From Halieaceae bacterium UBA4452 (GTDB taxonomy: Bacteria; Pseudomonadota; Gammaproteobacteria; Pseudomonadales; Halieaceae): a DNA stretch of 64,000 nucleotides. Positions within the stretch are counted from its first letter, which is position 1; each line of letters begins with the position of its first letter. Both the position numbers and the translations under genes were made by a program. The notes under the pieces are model-generated. The model was given only the letters and a program-made list of their open reading frames with translations. It searched no databases and was not told where the DNA came from. Positions 8,638 to 17,482 of the stretch are shown in pieces. Where the stretch lies: assembly GCA_002389505.1 (NCBI GenBank), contig DGPA01000030.1, positions 3,517 to 67,516 on the forward strand, given 5' to 3'.

Positions 8638-9325
8638 ACTGGTCCTGATACCCCAAAGCGATGCCCTACCCGAGCGCGTAATAACGGCTTGGGGGGCGCG
8701 CCTTGCCCCCGCCGATATGAACCGACTGAACACGTTCACACATCCACGTCGTCGTCGAGAATTTGTTATCGCCAGAACGCTATTACGCACCCTTAGCGAG
8801 AGGGTCCTTGGTAGCTCGGGCAGGGTCCAATCGGCAGATGACGGGAAGCCCGAGTGGCTGTGCCGCCACCAAGCCATACCCTGCTCCATCAGCCACAGTC
8901 ACGGTGCGGTCGTCGTTGGTCTCAATACTGAAGGCGCTATTGGCGTGGATATAGAGACTGTACAAGCGCGGCCCATGGAAAAATACGTAACGCGCTATTT
9001 TCATGAGGCTGCCCAGCAGATCTTTCTAGGCTTGGAAGGCGACGCGCAACGCGCTTTCTTTTACCAGTACTGGTGTGACCGTGAAGCCATGACCAAGTTC
9101 GATGGCAGCGCCTCGCTATTGCAACGCCTCGCCCTCCCCGCCCAGATTCCCCAAAATGTCGACTATCAACATCTATACAACAATGACTACACCCTTAGTA
9201 TGGTGTGCATGGGCACTGAACCCCGCTGGTACCACGCCACCGTTCAGGGCGAGCAGTGTACATTGACTCCATGGGCCATTGCTGCTGACACGAACCTACA
9301 CCGTCTGTCGAGCCCCAATTTTTAG
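8630..9325 (+). CDS. 4'-phosphopantetheinyl transferase, Sfp type
   Basis: About 231 residues from the ATG at 8630; a TTG two codons upstream is also in frame. It would move phosphopantetheine from CoA onto a carrier-protein serine. Two family motifs are visible: GAIGVDIETV (magnesium-binding Asp and Glu) and the W-x-x-x-E-A-x-x-K-type segment YWCDREAMTKFDG. The length matches Sfp/EntD-type enzymes rather than AcpS. No polyketide or peptide synthetase lies in the window, so the carrier protein is elsewhere. It overlaps the NRDE gene by eight bases. Confidence 0.88.
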   Translation: MAELVLIPQSDALPERVITAWGARLAPADMNRLNTFTHPRRRREFVIARTLLRTLSERVLGSSGRVQSADDGKPEWLCRHQAIPCSISHSHGAVVVGLNTEGAIGVDIETVQARPMEKYVTRYFHEAAQQIFLGLEGDAQRAFFYQYWCDREAMTKFDGSASLLQRLALPAQIPQNVDYQHLYNNDYTLSMVCMGTEPRWYHATVQGEQCTLTPWAIAADTNLHRLSSPNF

Positions 9326-9439
9326 CCGCTCATAACCATGGCGGTGGCGACCAAGGATGCTTGTTGTAGGTCAAAACGGGCCACTTAGCACGTGAGTACG
9401 CGCATGACTCACAAACGCTGACCGGCCGACGCTGGGCTC

Positions 9440-9889
9440 TTAGGGTATCAACGCTTTGGCCCGATGCTTCGCCTGAATGAAATCAGCATGGGCGACATAT
9501 AACAACTCTGAGGTTCGTCGAATCAGATGCTCTTCATACTTATGCAGAATTCCATCGGCATAGGCAACTTGCCACATAGCATCGATAAGCTGAATGCGCG
9601 CTTTAGGTGTGCAGTTATCGTTCACTGTCCGAGTAAATTCATACAGGGACGTCGCATGATCAACCTGACTCGCTGCCTGTGCTGTCAGTCTGTCGACATC
9701 ATCTGGGGATAAAGAAAACACCTGAGTCAAATGGTCAATCATCGCGTTAAGCTCGGCGTCATCGGCTGTAAAGTCAGCGCGCGCCACCTCAATAAGCAGC
9801 GCCGCTGATGCGAGCGCAACCGCGTCAGCGGTTGTCCCCGACGATGACTCATCGGGGGCCAGCAGTTTCTTAAACTGTTCTAGTAGCAA
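9440..9889 (-). CDS. TerB-like (tellurite-resistance/DUF533-type) helical protein
   Basis: A 149-residue all-helical cytoplasmic protein. The segment ALLIEVARADFTADDAEL followed by a second repeat with IDAMWQVAYADGILHKYEEHLIR is the paired TerB pattern, with acidic residues that may bind metal. Function in this family is not settled; only some members sit in tellurite operons and no other ter gene is present here. The start is a TTG three bases after the stop of the upstream oxidoreductase gene, so it is probably translated by coupling. Confidence 0.8.
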   Translation of the reverse strand: MLLEQFKKLLAPDESSSGTTADAVALASAALLIEVARADFTADDAELNAMIDHLTQVFSLSPDDVDRLTAQAASQVDHATSLYEFTRTVNDNCTPKARIQLIDAMWQVAYADGILHKYEEHLIRRTSELLYVAHADFIQAKHRAKALIP

Positions 9890-9892
9890 AGC

Positions 9893-11068
9893 TTAAGGTG
9901 ACTCAATGGTAAAGGTCAGACCTGCATTCGCTTCAAGTCTTTCTATTAACGCGTTACCCATAACTGCCGCTGGCGTCCAGATACCGCCACTGGCCAGATC
10001 CGGATGGCGCAACAGACAAATCGCCGCCTCGGCTAACATTTTTGACGTAGAGCCATAGCCGGGATCTTTATCTCCCGAGACACTGGTCACCAATAGCTGG
10101 CCATCATCGCTTTGTGCGACAAACGCCACTTCATAATTGCCCGCTTCACGCTCTTCCTTCGAAGGGCCTTCCCCGGGTTGTAAAGGACTTTTTGCAAATG
10201 AGTCATCAACGGCAACAAACTCAGCCGCCGCTTTGCCCTGATCACCATCGCCCGTCATTATCATTTCATCGTAGGCAAAGTCGTGGCCGTAGTGGTGCTC
10301 GAGCAAATAGTTGCTGCGATGGATATTCTTGGTGTTAATCGGTGCCATAAAAAAGGGCGCACTCCAACTGTGCAGCTCTGGGTCATATTGAGGTTTGTCG
10401 CCGGGGGGCTGGGCGGGTCCAGAACCACCTTCCGTGAGAGAGAATGGATTGGTCAGTATGCCAATTAATTCAGGCCGCTCCGAAGCAGCGGCCATGGTCG
10501 CCCGAAAGGAGGCCACAGTGCCGCCACTAAACGAGCCATTAATCGCACGTACACGACCCTTGACAACGCTCGCAGGCTTACCCGTTACTGCTATTGCATG
10601 TTGCTGCAAATGATAAACCCCAAGATCAAAAGGAATAGAGTCGAAGCCGCAGGAATGAACGATACGTGCGCCGGAGGCTTTGGCCGCTGCCGAGTGGGCG
10701 GCAATGGTGTCATGCATCCAGCCGGGCTCACCACTTAAGTCAACATAGTCGGTACCCTGCGCCGCGCATTGCTTGACTAACTCATTGCCATAGAGCTGGT
10801 AAGGACCCACGGTGGTGATCACCACCGACGTGCTCTTTACCATGGCGGCTACCGATGCGGCATCATCGCTGTCTACCGCTATGAGGGGCGTGCTGTCTGC
10901 TATGCCCATTTCAGCACGAACAGTCGTTAATTTTTCTATTGAGCGCCCCGCCATGGCCCACTGTAGCTCGCCGGCTGGGTATTGCTGTGCCAAATACTCG
11001 GCGACAAGTCGGCCAGTGTAGCCCGAGGCACCAAAAACGACGATGTCATAGGTTCTTCCAGTTTTCAT
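9893..11068 (-). CDS. saccharopine dehydrogenase-like NAD(P)-binding oxidoreductase
   Basis: A 391-residue protein with an N-terminal Rossmann fold, DIVVFGASGYTGRLVAEYLA, that includes the GxxGxxG dinucleotide motif. The next part, VGPYQLYGNELVKQCAAQGTDYVDLSGE, and the HSCGFDSIPFDLGV segment, are typical of the trans-acting enoyl reductase/saccharopine-dehydrogenase-like group rather than of true lysine-pathway enzymes. No lysine gene is nearby. The group includes lipid-associated reductases, but a substrate cannot be assigned. The start ATG follows GGAAG. It is probably cotranscribed with the TerB-like gene three bases downstream. Confidence 0.85.
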   Translation of the reverse strand: MKTGRTYDIVVFGASGYTGRLVAEYLAQQYPAGELQWAMAGRSIEKLTTVRAEMGIADSTPLIAVDSDDAASVAAMVKSTSVVITTVGPYQLYGNELVKQCAAQGTDYVDLSGEPGWMHDTIAAHSAAAKASGARIVHSCGFDSIPFDLGVYHLQQHAIAVTGKPASVVKGRVRAINGSFSGGTVASFRATMAAASERPELIGILTNPFSLTEGGSGPAQPPGDKPQYDPELHSWSAPFFMAPINTKNIHRSNYLLEHHYGHDFAYDEMIMTGDGDQGKAAAEFVAVDDSFAKSPLQPGEGPSKEEREAGNYEVAFVAQSDDGQLLVTSVSGDKDPGYGSTSKMLAEAAICLLRHPDLASGGIWTPAAVMGNALIERLEANAGLTFTIESP

Positions 11069-11156
11069 AATGCTTCCATTGGGTTACGTTAGGGTGAAGG
11101 TCCGACGCTCTAGTGCTATGTTGATCACCGGAGCCGCTGCGTAAGGAGTGCCTATC

Positions 11157-11771
11157 ATGCCACAGCGACATGCGCCTGCAACCGCTCGTAATCGCGACGT
11201 TATTCTTACGCTGCTCCAGCGACACTTGCCTGAAGCGGGTACGGTACTAGAGATTGCCAGCGGCAGTGGCGAGCACGCGGTTTATTTCGCGCCCACACTC
11301 GCCCCCCGCCTATGGCAACCCAGCGACATTAGCCCTGACAATATCGCCTCTATCAATGCCTGGCGCGCTGACTATCCCTCGGACAACCTACTCGCAGCCA
11401 TCACTCTCGATGTCAGCGAGAACCCTTGGACCATTGAGCAATACCCCATGGCAACCGCCGTCACGGCTATTGTCAGCATCAACATGATCCACATCGCACC
11501 ATGGGCATGCTGCGAGGGTTTGTTGGCAGGTTCTGAACGCCTACTCGCCAGCGGTGGACTGGTCTATCTGTATGGGCCCTTCATACGCGATGGCGTGCCT
11601 ACCTCAGCGTCAAATGCGGCTTTTCATCAGCAACTGACTCAGCAAAACCCCGCCTGGGGCTTGCGCCATCTCGACAGTGTCATCGCGCTCGCCGAAAACC
11701 ACCGCCTCGACTGCATCGAGGTGGTGGACATGCCCGCCAATAACCTATCGGTCATCTTTAAAGCGCGCTAA
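11157..11771 (+). CDS. DUF938 class I SAM-dependent methyltransferase
   Basis: About 204 residues, starting at the ATG at 11157, eight bases after a perfect AAGGAG; an upstream in-frame GTG at 11148 overlaps that Shine-Dalgarno and is unlikely. The protein opens with a short arginine-rich stretch ending in ARNRDVIL, then motif I VLEIASGSGEHAVYFA, the SAM-binding glycine loop. The middle IVSINMIHIAPW is the motif IV region of DUF938. The substrate of this family is not known. It is divergent from the oxidoreductase gene across about 90 bases. Confidence 0.87.
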   Translation: MPQRHAPATARNRDVILTLLQRHLPEAGTVLEIASGSGEHAVYFAPTLAPRLWQPSDISPDNIASINAWRADYPSDNLLAAITLDVSENPWTIEQYPMATAVTAIVSINMIHIAPWACCEGLLAGSERLLASGGLVYLYGPFIRDGVPTSASNAAFHQQLTQQNPAWGLRHLDSVIALAENHRLDCIEVVDMPANNLSVIFKAR

Positions 11772-11786
11772 CCATACCGTATTCAG

Positions 11787-12500
11787 TTAGCGAAGCTCGA
11801 TCGCCGCGACGCTTTGACTGTCACCCTGTCGGCGTAACTCAATGTTCACCCGCCGTTCAAGCGCATAGCTGTCATGATCTTCCGGTAAAGCCGTCGATTG
11901 AGATTCACCGTATGCGACCACTGACATTCGCACTCTAGCCACCCCTTTGGCACTCAGGGCGTTAGCAACGCCCTGAGCTCGCGCTTTCGATAAAGCTAAA
12001 TTAGCAGCGGTGCTACCTCTGGGATCCGCATACCCCTCTATATGAATATCCAGCGTGGTATTTCGTTTAAGAAAGGTCGCCAGCAAAGCCAGTCGCTCCT
12101 CCCCGGCCTGAGTGAGCTGGCTGGCACCTGTCTTAAATAGCATGTCTAACTGCAGTTGATCCAAGGCCATGCGGGCAAATCGCTCCTGCTCCGCTTGGTA
12201 CTGCTGCAGGGTGCGTTCATGACTGGCGACCTGTTGTTGACTGATCTCAAGGCGAGATTCAGTAGCAGCCAACACCGCACTAACGCGCGTCAGATCATCG
12301 GCTGCTGCGACTTTCTGGGCCAGCCAGCCGCCTCCTACCGCGCCTAGGACAAACCCAACAGGGCCGGCTGCGGCTGTTCCCAGGGCTATTGCCCCCAAAG
12401 CGGTCATATTTTGTTGGTGTTCGCTATCCAACGCATGCGCTGGTGTTTGTATAGCGAAAGTAGAAACGCAGATAACGGTCATAAACAATGTCTTGAACAT
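11787..12500 (-). CDS. OmpA-family envelope protein
   Basis: A 237-residue exported protein. Residues 1-23 are a signal peptide ending AHA. A glycine-rich hydrophobic stretch (about 35-65) and a coiled-coil-like stretch with the repeated Gln/Glu residues (about 75-115) follow. The C-terminal 110 residues form an OmpA domain that binds peptidoglycan: FKTGASQLTQAGEERL, IHIEGYADPRGS and LSKARAQGVANAL are the three conserved segments. There is no beta-barrel domain, so it is a periplasmic or membrane-tethered peptidoglycan binder. The start ATG follows GAGGAAA. It is divergent from dinB. Confidence 0.88.
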   Translation of the reverse strand: MFKTLFMTVICVSTFAIQTPAHALDSEHQQNMTALGAIALGTAAAGPVGFVLGAVGGGWLAQKVAAADDLTRVSAVLAATESRLEISQQQVASHERTLQQYQAEQERFARMALDQLQLDMLFKTGASQLTQAGEERLALLATFLKRNTTLDIHIEGYADPRGSTAANLALSKARAQGVANALSAKGVARVRMSVVAYGESQSTALPEDHDSYALERRVNIELRRQGDSQSVAAIELR

Positions 12501-12625
12501 GGTATTTTCCTCAGTTGGGTGACTTCAAACCCTAGTAAAACGAGAAAAAGCGTCATCAATTGGAGGTAAAAGCGTTTATATTCGTTACTATTGTGCCGAA
12601 TTATGGCAACCCCAAGGCCTCATCA

Positions 12626-13684
12626 TTGAGCACGAGAAAGATCATTCATATCGATGCGGACTGTTTTTATGCGGCCATTGAAATGCGTGATGATCCCCGG
12701 CTCCGGACCATCCCATTCGCCGTCGGCGGCAGCCCCTCGGGTCGAGGCGTACTCACCACCTGTAACTACCCCGCAAGAGCCTATGGTATTCACTCAGCTA
12801 TGCCGACCGCCCACGCACTGCGACTGTGTCCACAGCTAACTGTGGGTCCTGTCAATATGGCTAAGTACCGGGCGGCCTCTCAGCAAATGCGCGCTATTTT
12901 TGAGCAGTTCACCGACCTTATTGAACCGCTATCTCTAGACGAAGCCTACCTCGATGTGACCAGCAGTGATCATTGCCAAGGCAGCGCCACTCAGATCGCT
13001 GAAGCGATTCGCGCCAAAATCAGCGCCGGCATAGGCATTACCGTATCGGCTGGGGTATCGAGCAACAAATTCATTGCCAAAGTGGCATCAGATTGGAATA
13101 AGCCCGATGGCATCATGGTGGTGCCACCGGATAACATCGACAGCTTCAGCGCAACACTTAGCGTCAAACATATTCCCGGAGTGGGCACCGTGACGGCCAA
13201 AAAATTGGAGCGACTCGGCCTGAAAACCTGCGCTCAACTCAGGGAAACACCGGTAAGTGAGTTGATCCGCCGTTTTGGGAGCCAGGGTGTGACCCTTCGA
13301 GAGCGGGCATTCGGACGTGATGATCGTGCGGTCAATCCGACCCGCGATCGAAAATCCATCAGCGTAGAGCAGACCTATGGGGCCGACTTGACGAATGGTG
13401 ATGCGTGCTTTGAGAAGCTAACGGATTTACTGGTCGATTTATTGCTGCGCATTGACAAGGCCGGCGCCAAAGAATGCATTCAAAAAGCATTTGTGAAGGT
13501 TAAATTTACTGACTTTTCGAGTACCACAGTAGAAAAAGCCGGCACCACCGCTCGCATTAGCGACTATCGCGAACTGCTGGCGGAGGGATTGCGTCGTAAA
13601 GACCTGCCTGTCCGCTTACTGGGCATTGGTGTTCGCATACAACACAGCGGCTCTGAGCAACTGAAACTACAGATGGCTGAATAA
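12626..13684 (+). CDS. dinB: DNA polymerase IV
   Basis: A Y-family translesion polymerase. From the TTG at 12626 it has 352 residues, matching E. coli DinB (351). That TTG lies eight bases after AAGG; a GTG at 12593 and a TTG at 12560 are in frame but lack a Shine-Dalgarno and would add residues unlike the family. Catalytic motifs are IIHIDADCFYAAIE and PLSLDEAYLDVT (the Asp-Glu metal ligands). The fingers segment CNYPARAYGI, the helix-hairpin-helix region with IPGVGTVTAKKL, and the little-finger domain complete it. No clear LexA box was seen upstream. The beta-clamp motif is not obvious at the C-terminus. Confidence 0.92.
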   Translation: MSTRKIIHIDADCFYAAIEMRDDPRLRTIPFAVGGSPSGRGVLTTCNYPARAYGIHSAMPTAHALRLCPQLTVGPVNMAKYRAASQQMRAIFEQFTDLIEPLSLDEAYLDVTSSDHCQGSATQIAEAIRAKISAGIGITVSAGVSSNKFIAKVASDWNKPDGIMVVPPDNIDSFSATLSVKHIPGVGTVTAKKLERLGLKTCAQLRETPVSELIRRFGSQGVTLRERAFGRDDRAVNPTRDRKSISVEQTYGADLTNGDACFEKLTDLLVDLLLRIDKAGAKECIQKAFVKVKFTDFSSTTVEKAGTTARISDYRELLAEGLRRKDLPVRLLGIGVRIQHSGSEQLKLQMAE

Positions 13685-13762
13685 TCATAGCGACAACTTC
13701 AGCGCCTGATTGCTGATCGGTAGCGTTGTTTCCTAGAAAGGCATTCCTCAATACAACGTCGT

Positions 13763-15841
13763 CTATTGGGCCGAAGGTCGATACCGCTCAAACCACGCCA
13801 AAATATTATTCACCTTGGCGATTAAGCGCGACGGACGACTCGCGATCCCATGGGATGCACCCGGGATACGAATCATCATGGTGTCAATTTTCCGCTGCTT
13901 GAGCGCCTGGTAATATTGCTCGGTCTCACTCATCGGCGTCCGATAGTCATGTTCACCGGTCAGTAACATTGTCGGCGTGGAGACATTGCCCACCAACGAT
14001 AAGGGTGAGCGAGCCCAATAATCTTCAGTTTCTTCCCAAGCGGGGCCATCGAACCAAAGCTTGGAAAAATACAGCGCACTGTCAGCGGTGAGTGCAAAGC
14101 TAATCCAGTTAATGACCGGCTTGGCAACAACAGCCGCTGCAAATCGATCCGTTTTACCCACTATCCATGCAGTGAGAACGCCGCCTCCCGATCCGCCCGT
14201 CACAAACAATTGCTCCGAATCTACAAAACCGCGATCGATGACGCTGTCCACTCCCGACATGAGGTCGTCATAATCATAGCCCGGGTAGGCCAAATGAATC
14301 GCATTAGCAAAAGCATCGCCGTAACTAGTGCTCCCTCGGGGATTGGTATAGAGCACCAAATAACCCTTTGCTGCAAATAGCTGTGCCTCCGCACTAAAAT
14401 GAGGACCATAGGCAGCGTGGGGTCCACCGTGAATTTCAAGGATTAAGGGGTAGCGTTTTTCAGGGTCAAAACCCGGAGGGAACATCAGCCAGCCTTGAAT
14501 ATCTCGTCTATCGTGACTTGACTGCCAGCTTATCGACTCGACAGTTGCCAACGTCTTGTGACCGAGCGCATCGCTGTTTAAGTCGGTAATACGCCGCGCA
14601 GGCTTATTTTGCTTCACCACCATAATATCTGCTGGCGAGTGGGCATCGCCCGCTGTAAATGCCACCACGTCCTCCCCACCAACATGAAAGTCACCGCTGG
14701 CGTAGGGGCGCCCAAGGGTTGCCCCGCTCAGGCGCATGTCAGTCTCTGAAACCCCGCCGCGCAATGGACTCACTCCAATACGGTAGGTACCGCGATCTTG
14801 ATACTGGAACCACATTTTTTGGCTGCGACTGTCCCACTGAGGATTCTCAATACTGCGATCGAATTCTCCGGACAGTTTTCGGGTCGTGCCGCTGTCGAGA
14901 TCGAGCAAATACAGAGCGCTATTGTTATAGCCAACGCCTCGAGCATCGTAACCGGTATACGCTAAGTAGCGGCCGTTTGGCGAAATACTGGGATTGGTAT
15001 CTGGCCCCCAACGATCGGTATGCTGTACCACCGCTCCTGAGGTCAGCGACACCGAATAAATATCAGACTGTTCGGGTTCATAGTCCCAATCGACTACGCG
15101 ATGACTGACAAAATAAATCTGATCCCCCTCGGGCGACCAATTCAAGCGACCGCTTACGTCAAAACTGCCTTGTGTCACTTGGCGAGGCGAACCGCCATCG
15201 GCGGGAATAACAAACAGCTGTTTGTGGCCTTGCTCTAGAAACCCACGCCCGTCAGATCGGTAGGTCAGCGCTTCGATTTGCTTCACCGGATCTGCCCATG
15301 ATGCACCATCAGGTTTAGCCGGCATAGAGGCCAGCGGCGCTACGCTGTCGGGAACAAACATAATGAAAGCCAACCAACGGCCATCAGGTGACCAGGTAAT
15401 ATGTGTCGGTGCTTTTGCCACATTACTCACCAATGCTGTATCGCCGCTCGCCAGCCACTTGACATAAATTTGCTGTGAACCCTCAGTATCGGAGAGATAC
15501 GCCACCCTATCGCCGCTGGGAGACCAACGTGGGCTGCTGTAATTGGCCCGACTTGACAGTAGCGGACGATGGAAATCACCCGAGGCATCGGTTAACCAAA
15601 TGCCCTTGCGCGCTTTATCGCTCATGATGTCCATGCTATGTCGAACATAAGCAATGGTCGTCCCGTCGGGCGATACTTGGGGATCGCGAGCGTATTCCAG
15701 TTCAAAAATATCTTCAGGTATCAGGGGGTTAATCGCTGCCTGTTGTGCGTAAGCCAGTTCGGCCAGCAACGCCCCTGCCAGCAACATCAACGTCGATATG
15801 TGTGGGCCTAACCGGGTCACTACGTTATTCAGAATCGTCAC
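13763..15841 (-). CDS. S9 family serine peptidase (acylaminoacyl/dipeptidyl-peptidase type), exported
   Basis: A 692-residue prolyl-oligopeptidase family enzyme that would release short peptides in the periplasm or outside. A signal peptide occupies the first 32 residues and ends near AYAQQ. Residues about 45-420 form WD40/TolB-like beta-propeller repeats (PRWSPSGDRVAYLSD, ITWSPDGRWLAF, SPNGRYLAYTG). The C-terminal hydrolase domain has the nucleophile in TGGSGGGVLTAW (Ser551), the acid in GEHDYRTPMSE and the histidine in PGASHGI. Full length, no defect seen. It lies 52 bases past azlD on the same strand, with no clear terminator between. Confidence 0.92.
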   Translation of the reverse strand: MTILNNVVTRLGPHISTLMLLAGALLAELAYAQQAAINPLIPEDIFELEYARDPQVSPDGTTIAYVRHSMDIMSDKARKGIWLTDASGDFHRPLLSSRANYSSPRWSPSGDRVAYLSDTEGSQQIYVKWLASGDTALVSNVAKAPTHITWSPDGRWLAFIMFVPDSVAPLASMPAKPDGASWADPVKQIEALTYRSDGRGFLEQGHKQLFVIPADGGSPRQVTQGSFDVSGRLNWSPEGDQIYFVSHRVVDWDYEPEQSDIYSVSLTSGAVVQHTDRWGPDTNPSISPNGRYLAYTGYDARGVGYNNSALYLLDLDSGTTRKLSGEFDRSIENPQWDSRSQKMWFQYQDRGTYRIGVSPLRGGVSETDMRLSGATLGRPYASGDFHVGGEDVVAFTAGDAHSPADIMVVKQNKPARRITDLNSDALGHKTLATVESISWQSSHDRRDIQGWLMFPPGFDPEKRYPLILEIHGGPHAAYGPHFSAEAQLFAAKGYLVLYTNPRGSTSYGDAFANAIHLAYPGYDYDDLMSGVDSVIDRGFVDSEQLFVTGGSGGGVLTAWIVGKTDRFAAAVVAKPVINWISFALTADSALYFSKLWFDGPAWEETEDYWARSPLSLVGNVSTPTMLLTGEHDYRTPMSETEQYYQALKQRKIDTMMIRIPGASHGIASRPSRLIAKVNNILAWFERYRPSAQ

Positions 15842-15893
15842 CGTTTTTCTCCATGGTCAAAAATCATCACTCCCAAATACCACTCAATGGTGC

Positions 15894-16202
15894 TCACGCG
15901 AGCCAACGCAATAGCCAGAAAAGAGCCATCGCGGAGAACAACGCCAAGACATGACTGCGGGTTTTCGCGGCTATAATAGCCGCCGCCGCGAGTCCCGCGA
16001 GTTCCGGAGCGCCTAGCGCTACCTGAGCCTCTGAATCTATCAGCATTGATATGACTAGGGAACCTAGTACCGCCGGCGCAACATACTCTAAAAGACGCAG
16101 CGCCAGCGGCGGAAATGTCTTATCAGACAGGGTGACGAGGAATAGAGCGCGCATAGCGTACGTGCCCAGCCCCACCACAATGATAGCGCTTAGCATTGTC
16201 AT
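15894..16202 (-). CDS. azlD: AzlD-like small subunit of branched-chain amino acid exporter
   Basis: A 102-residue protein with three or four hydrophobic segments and the AzlD pattern GLGTYAMRALFLV near the N-terminus, followed by the LRLLEYVAPAVLGSLV segment. AzlD works with AzlC as a two-component exporter of branched-chain amino acids or analogues. Its ATG overlaps the azlC stop by four bases (ATGA-type), so the partners are co-translated. Confidence 0.88.
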   Translation of the reverse strand: MTMLSAIIVVGLGTYAMRALFLVTLSDKTFPPLALRLLEYVAPAVLGSLVISMLIDSEAQVALGAPELAGLAAAAIIAAKTRSHVLALFSAMALFWLLRWLA

Positions 16203-16885
16203 CGCCGTAAACGCTCCAGTAGTAAGCCTACCAACAAGGCAATCAGTGCCGCCGCCAAAATACCCAAGCGATTAGGCAGCTGCGCCAGTGCCACGGCGGC
16301 GACCATAGCCACTAAGGCAACGGCTAATGTTTGCCATCGGTCTATCGATACCGCGAGTAAACCGATAAACAGCACCGGTGCGGCAAAAGCCAATCCCCAG
16401 CTTTCAGGAATCACCGGACCAACAATGATGCCAATAGCAGTGAAGGTCATCCACATGGCCCAAAAGGTAGATCCGGCACTGAGGTAAAAGATTCTAAAAT
16501 CATCCGAGTCTTGCCACTTCTCAATGGATGCTAGCGCGAACATTTGATCGACCAGTAGATAAGCGCCAAGCCAGCGAAACCACCGGGGCTGATTGTGAAA
16601 TTGAGGTGCCAATGAGACTGAGTACAGCAAATGTCTTGCGCCAACAATGAGTGCGGCTGAGACTGCGGCGGCCACCGATGCACCCTCACCCAATAGCGTT
16701 AACAAGGTGATTTGGGCAGCTCCACCGAATATGATGGGTGACGAACTCCAACCCAGCAAACTCGGAATTCCCCATTCGGTAACGACGACGCCAAGCATAA
16801 ACGCAAAGGGTAGCGCTGGAACAAACAACGGTATCGCGCTGGTGATACCTCGCCAAACAAGCGAGCTCTTAGTGTGAGTAGACAT
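16199..16885 (-). CDS. azlC: AzlC family branched-chain amino acid exporter
   Basis: A 228-residue inner-membrane protein with about six hydrophobic segments. The conserved AzlC elements are PFAFMLGVVVTEWG, then SPIIFGGAAQI, and the ARHLLYSVSLAP segment. It starts three bases after the dtd stop and overlaps azlD, giving a dtd-azlC-azlD operon. Both proteins would protect against toxic amino acids or analogues, which fits the neighbour that removes D-amino acids from tRNA; that link is an inference. Confidence 0.9.
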   Translation of the reverse strand: MSTHTKSSLVWRGITSAIPLFVPALPFAFMLGVVVTEWGIPSLLGWSSSPIIFGGAAQITLLTLLGEGASVAAAVSAALIVGARHLLYSVSLAPQFHNQPRWFRWLGAYLLVDQMFALASIEKWQDSDDFRIFYLSAGSTFWAMWMTFTAIGIIVGPVIPESWGLAFAAPVLFIGLLAVSIDRWQTLAVALVAMVAAVALAQLPNRLGILAAALIALLVGLLLERLRR

Positions 16886-16888
16886 ACC

Positions 16889-17326
16889 CTAAACCTCGAG
16901 TAAAAACGTCACGGGACCGTCGTTAACCAGACTGACTTGCATATCGGCACCGAACACCCCCGTGGCCACCGGGCTGTGACGCTGGCGAACAGATTCTATC
17001 AGTTCGCCAAACAGGGCTTCAGCCATGGGTGGGGCCGCGGCGGTTTGAAATCCTGGCCGTGTGCCTTTGCGGGTGTCAGCCGCCAAGGTAAATTGCGACA
17101 CCAGTAATAACCCACCGTCAACATCATTCACATTGAGGTTCATCCGGCCATTGCCGTCCGAAAATACCCGATACGTCACCAGCCGTTCGGTCATTCGGCT
17201 CACTGTGTCAATCGTGTCTTTGGGCTCAATAGCGACAAAAACGAGTAGCCCCGCAGCCACTTCGCCAACACACTGGCCCGCAACCCACACCGCCGCCTCC
17301 GTCACCCGCTGAATCAGGCACTTCAT
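16889..17326 (-). CDS. dtd: D-aminoacyl-tRNA deacylase
   Basis: About 145 residues from the ATG at 17326, the family's usual length and start (MKCLIQRVTEAAV); a longer in-frame reading to 17368 adds 14 residues unlike the family. The enzyme cleaves D-amino acids, and glycine from tRNA-Ala, from mischarged tRNA. The active-site motif SQFTLAADTRKGTRPGF and the cross-subunit Gly-cisPro motif NDGPVTF are both intact. It is the first gene of an apparent operon with azlC and azlD. Confidence 0.95.
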   Translation of the reverse strand: MKCLIQRVTEAAVWVAGQCVGEVAAGLLVFVAIEPKDTIDTVSRMTERLVTYRVFSDGNGRMNLNVNDVDGGLLLVSQFTLAADTRKGTRPGFQTAAAPPMAEALFGELIESVRQRHSPVATGVFGADMQVSLVNDGPVTFLLEV

Positions 17327-17482
17327 AGAGAACAAGTGCTCATCGCACTGTAGATAGTCACTACCCACAGCGGGGTATAAAACCCAACATAGCGACGGAT
17401 AACAGGGCCTGAGGTCGGCTTGGCCGTGATCCGTTGACCCGATCCGTCAGGTATTAGAGCGCTGCCAAGTCCAAAAAAACGG

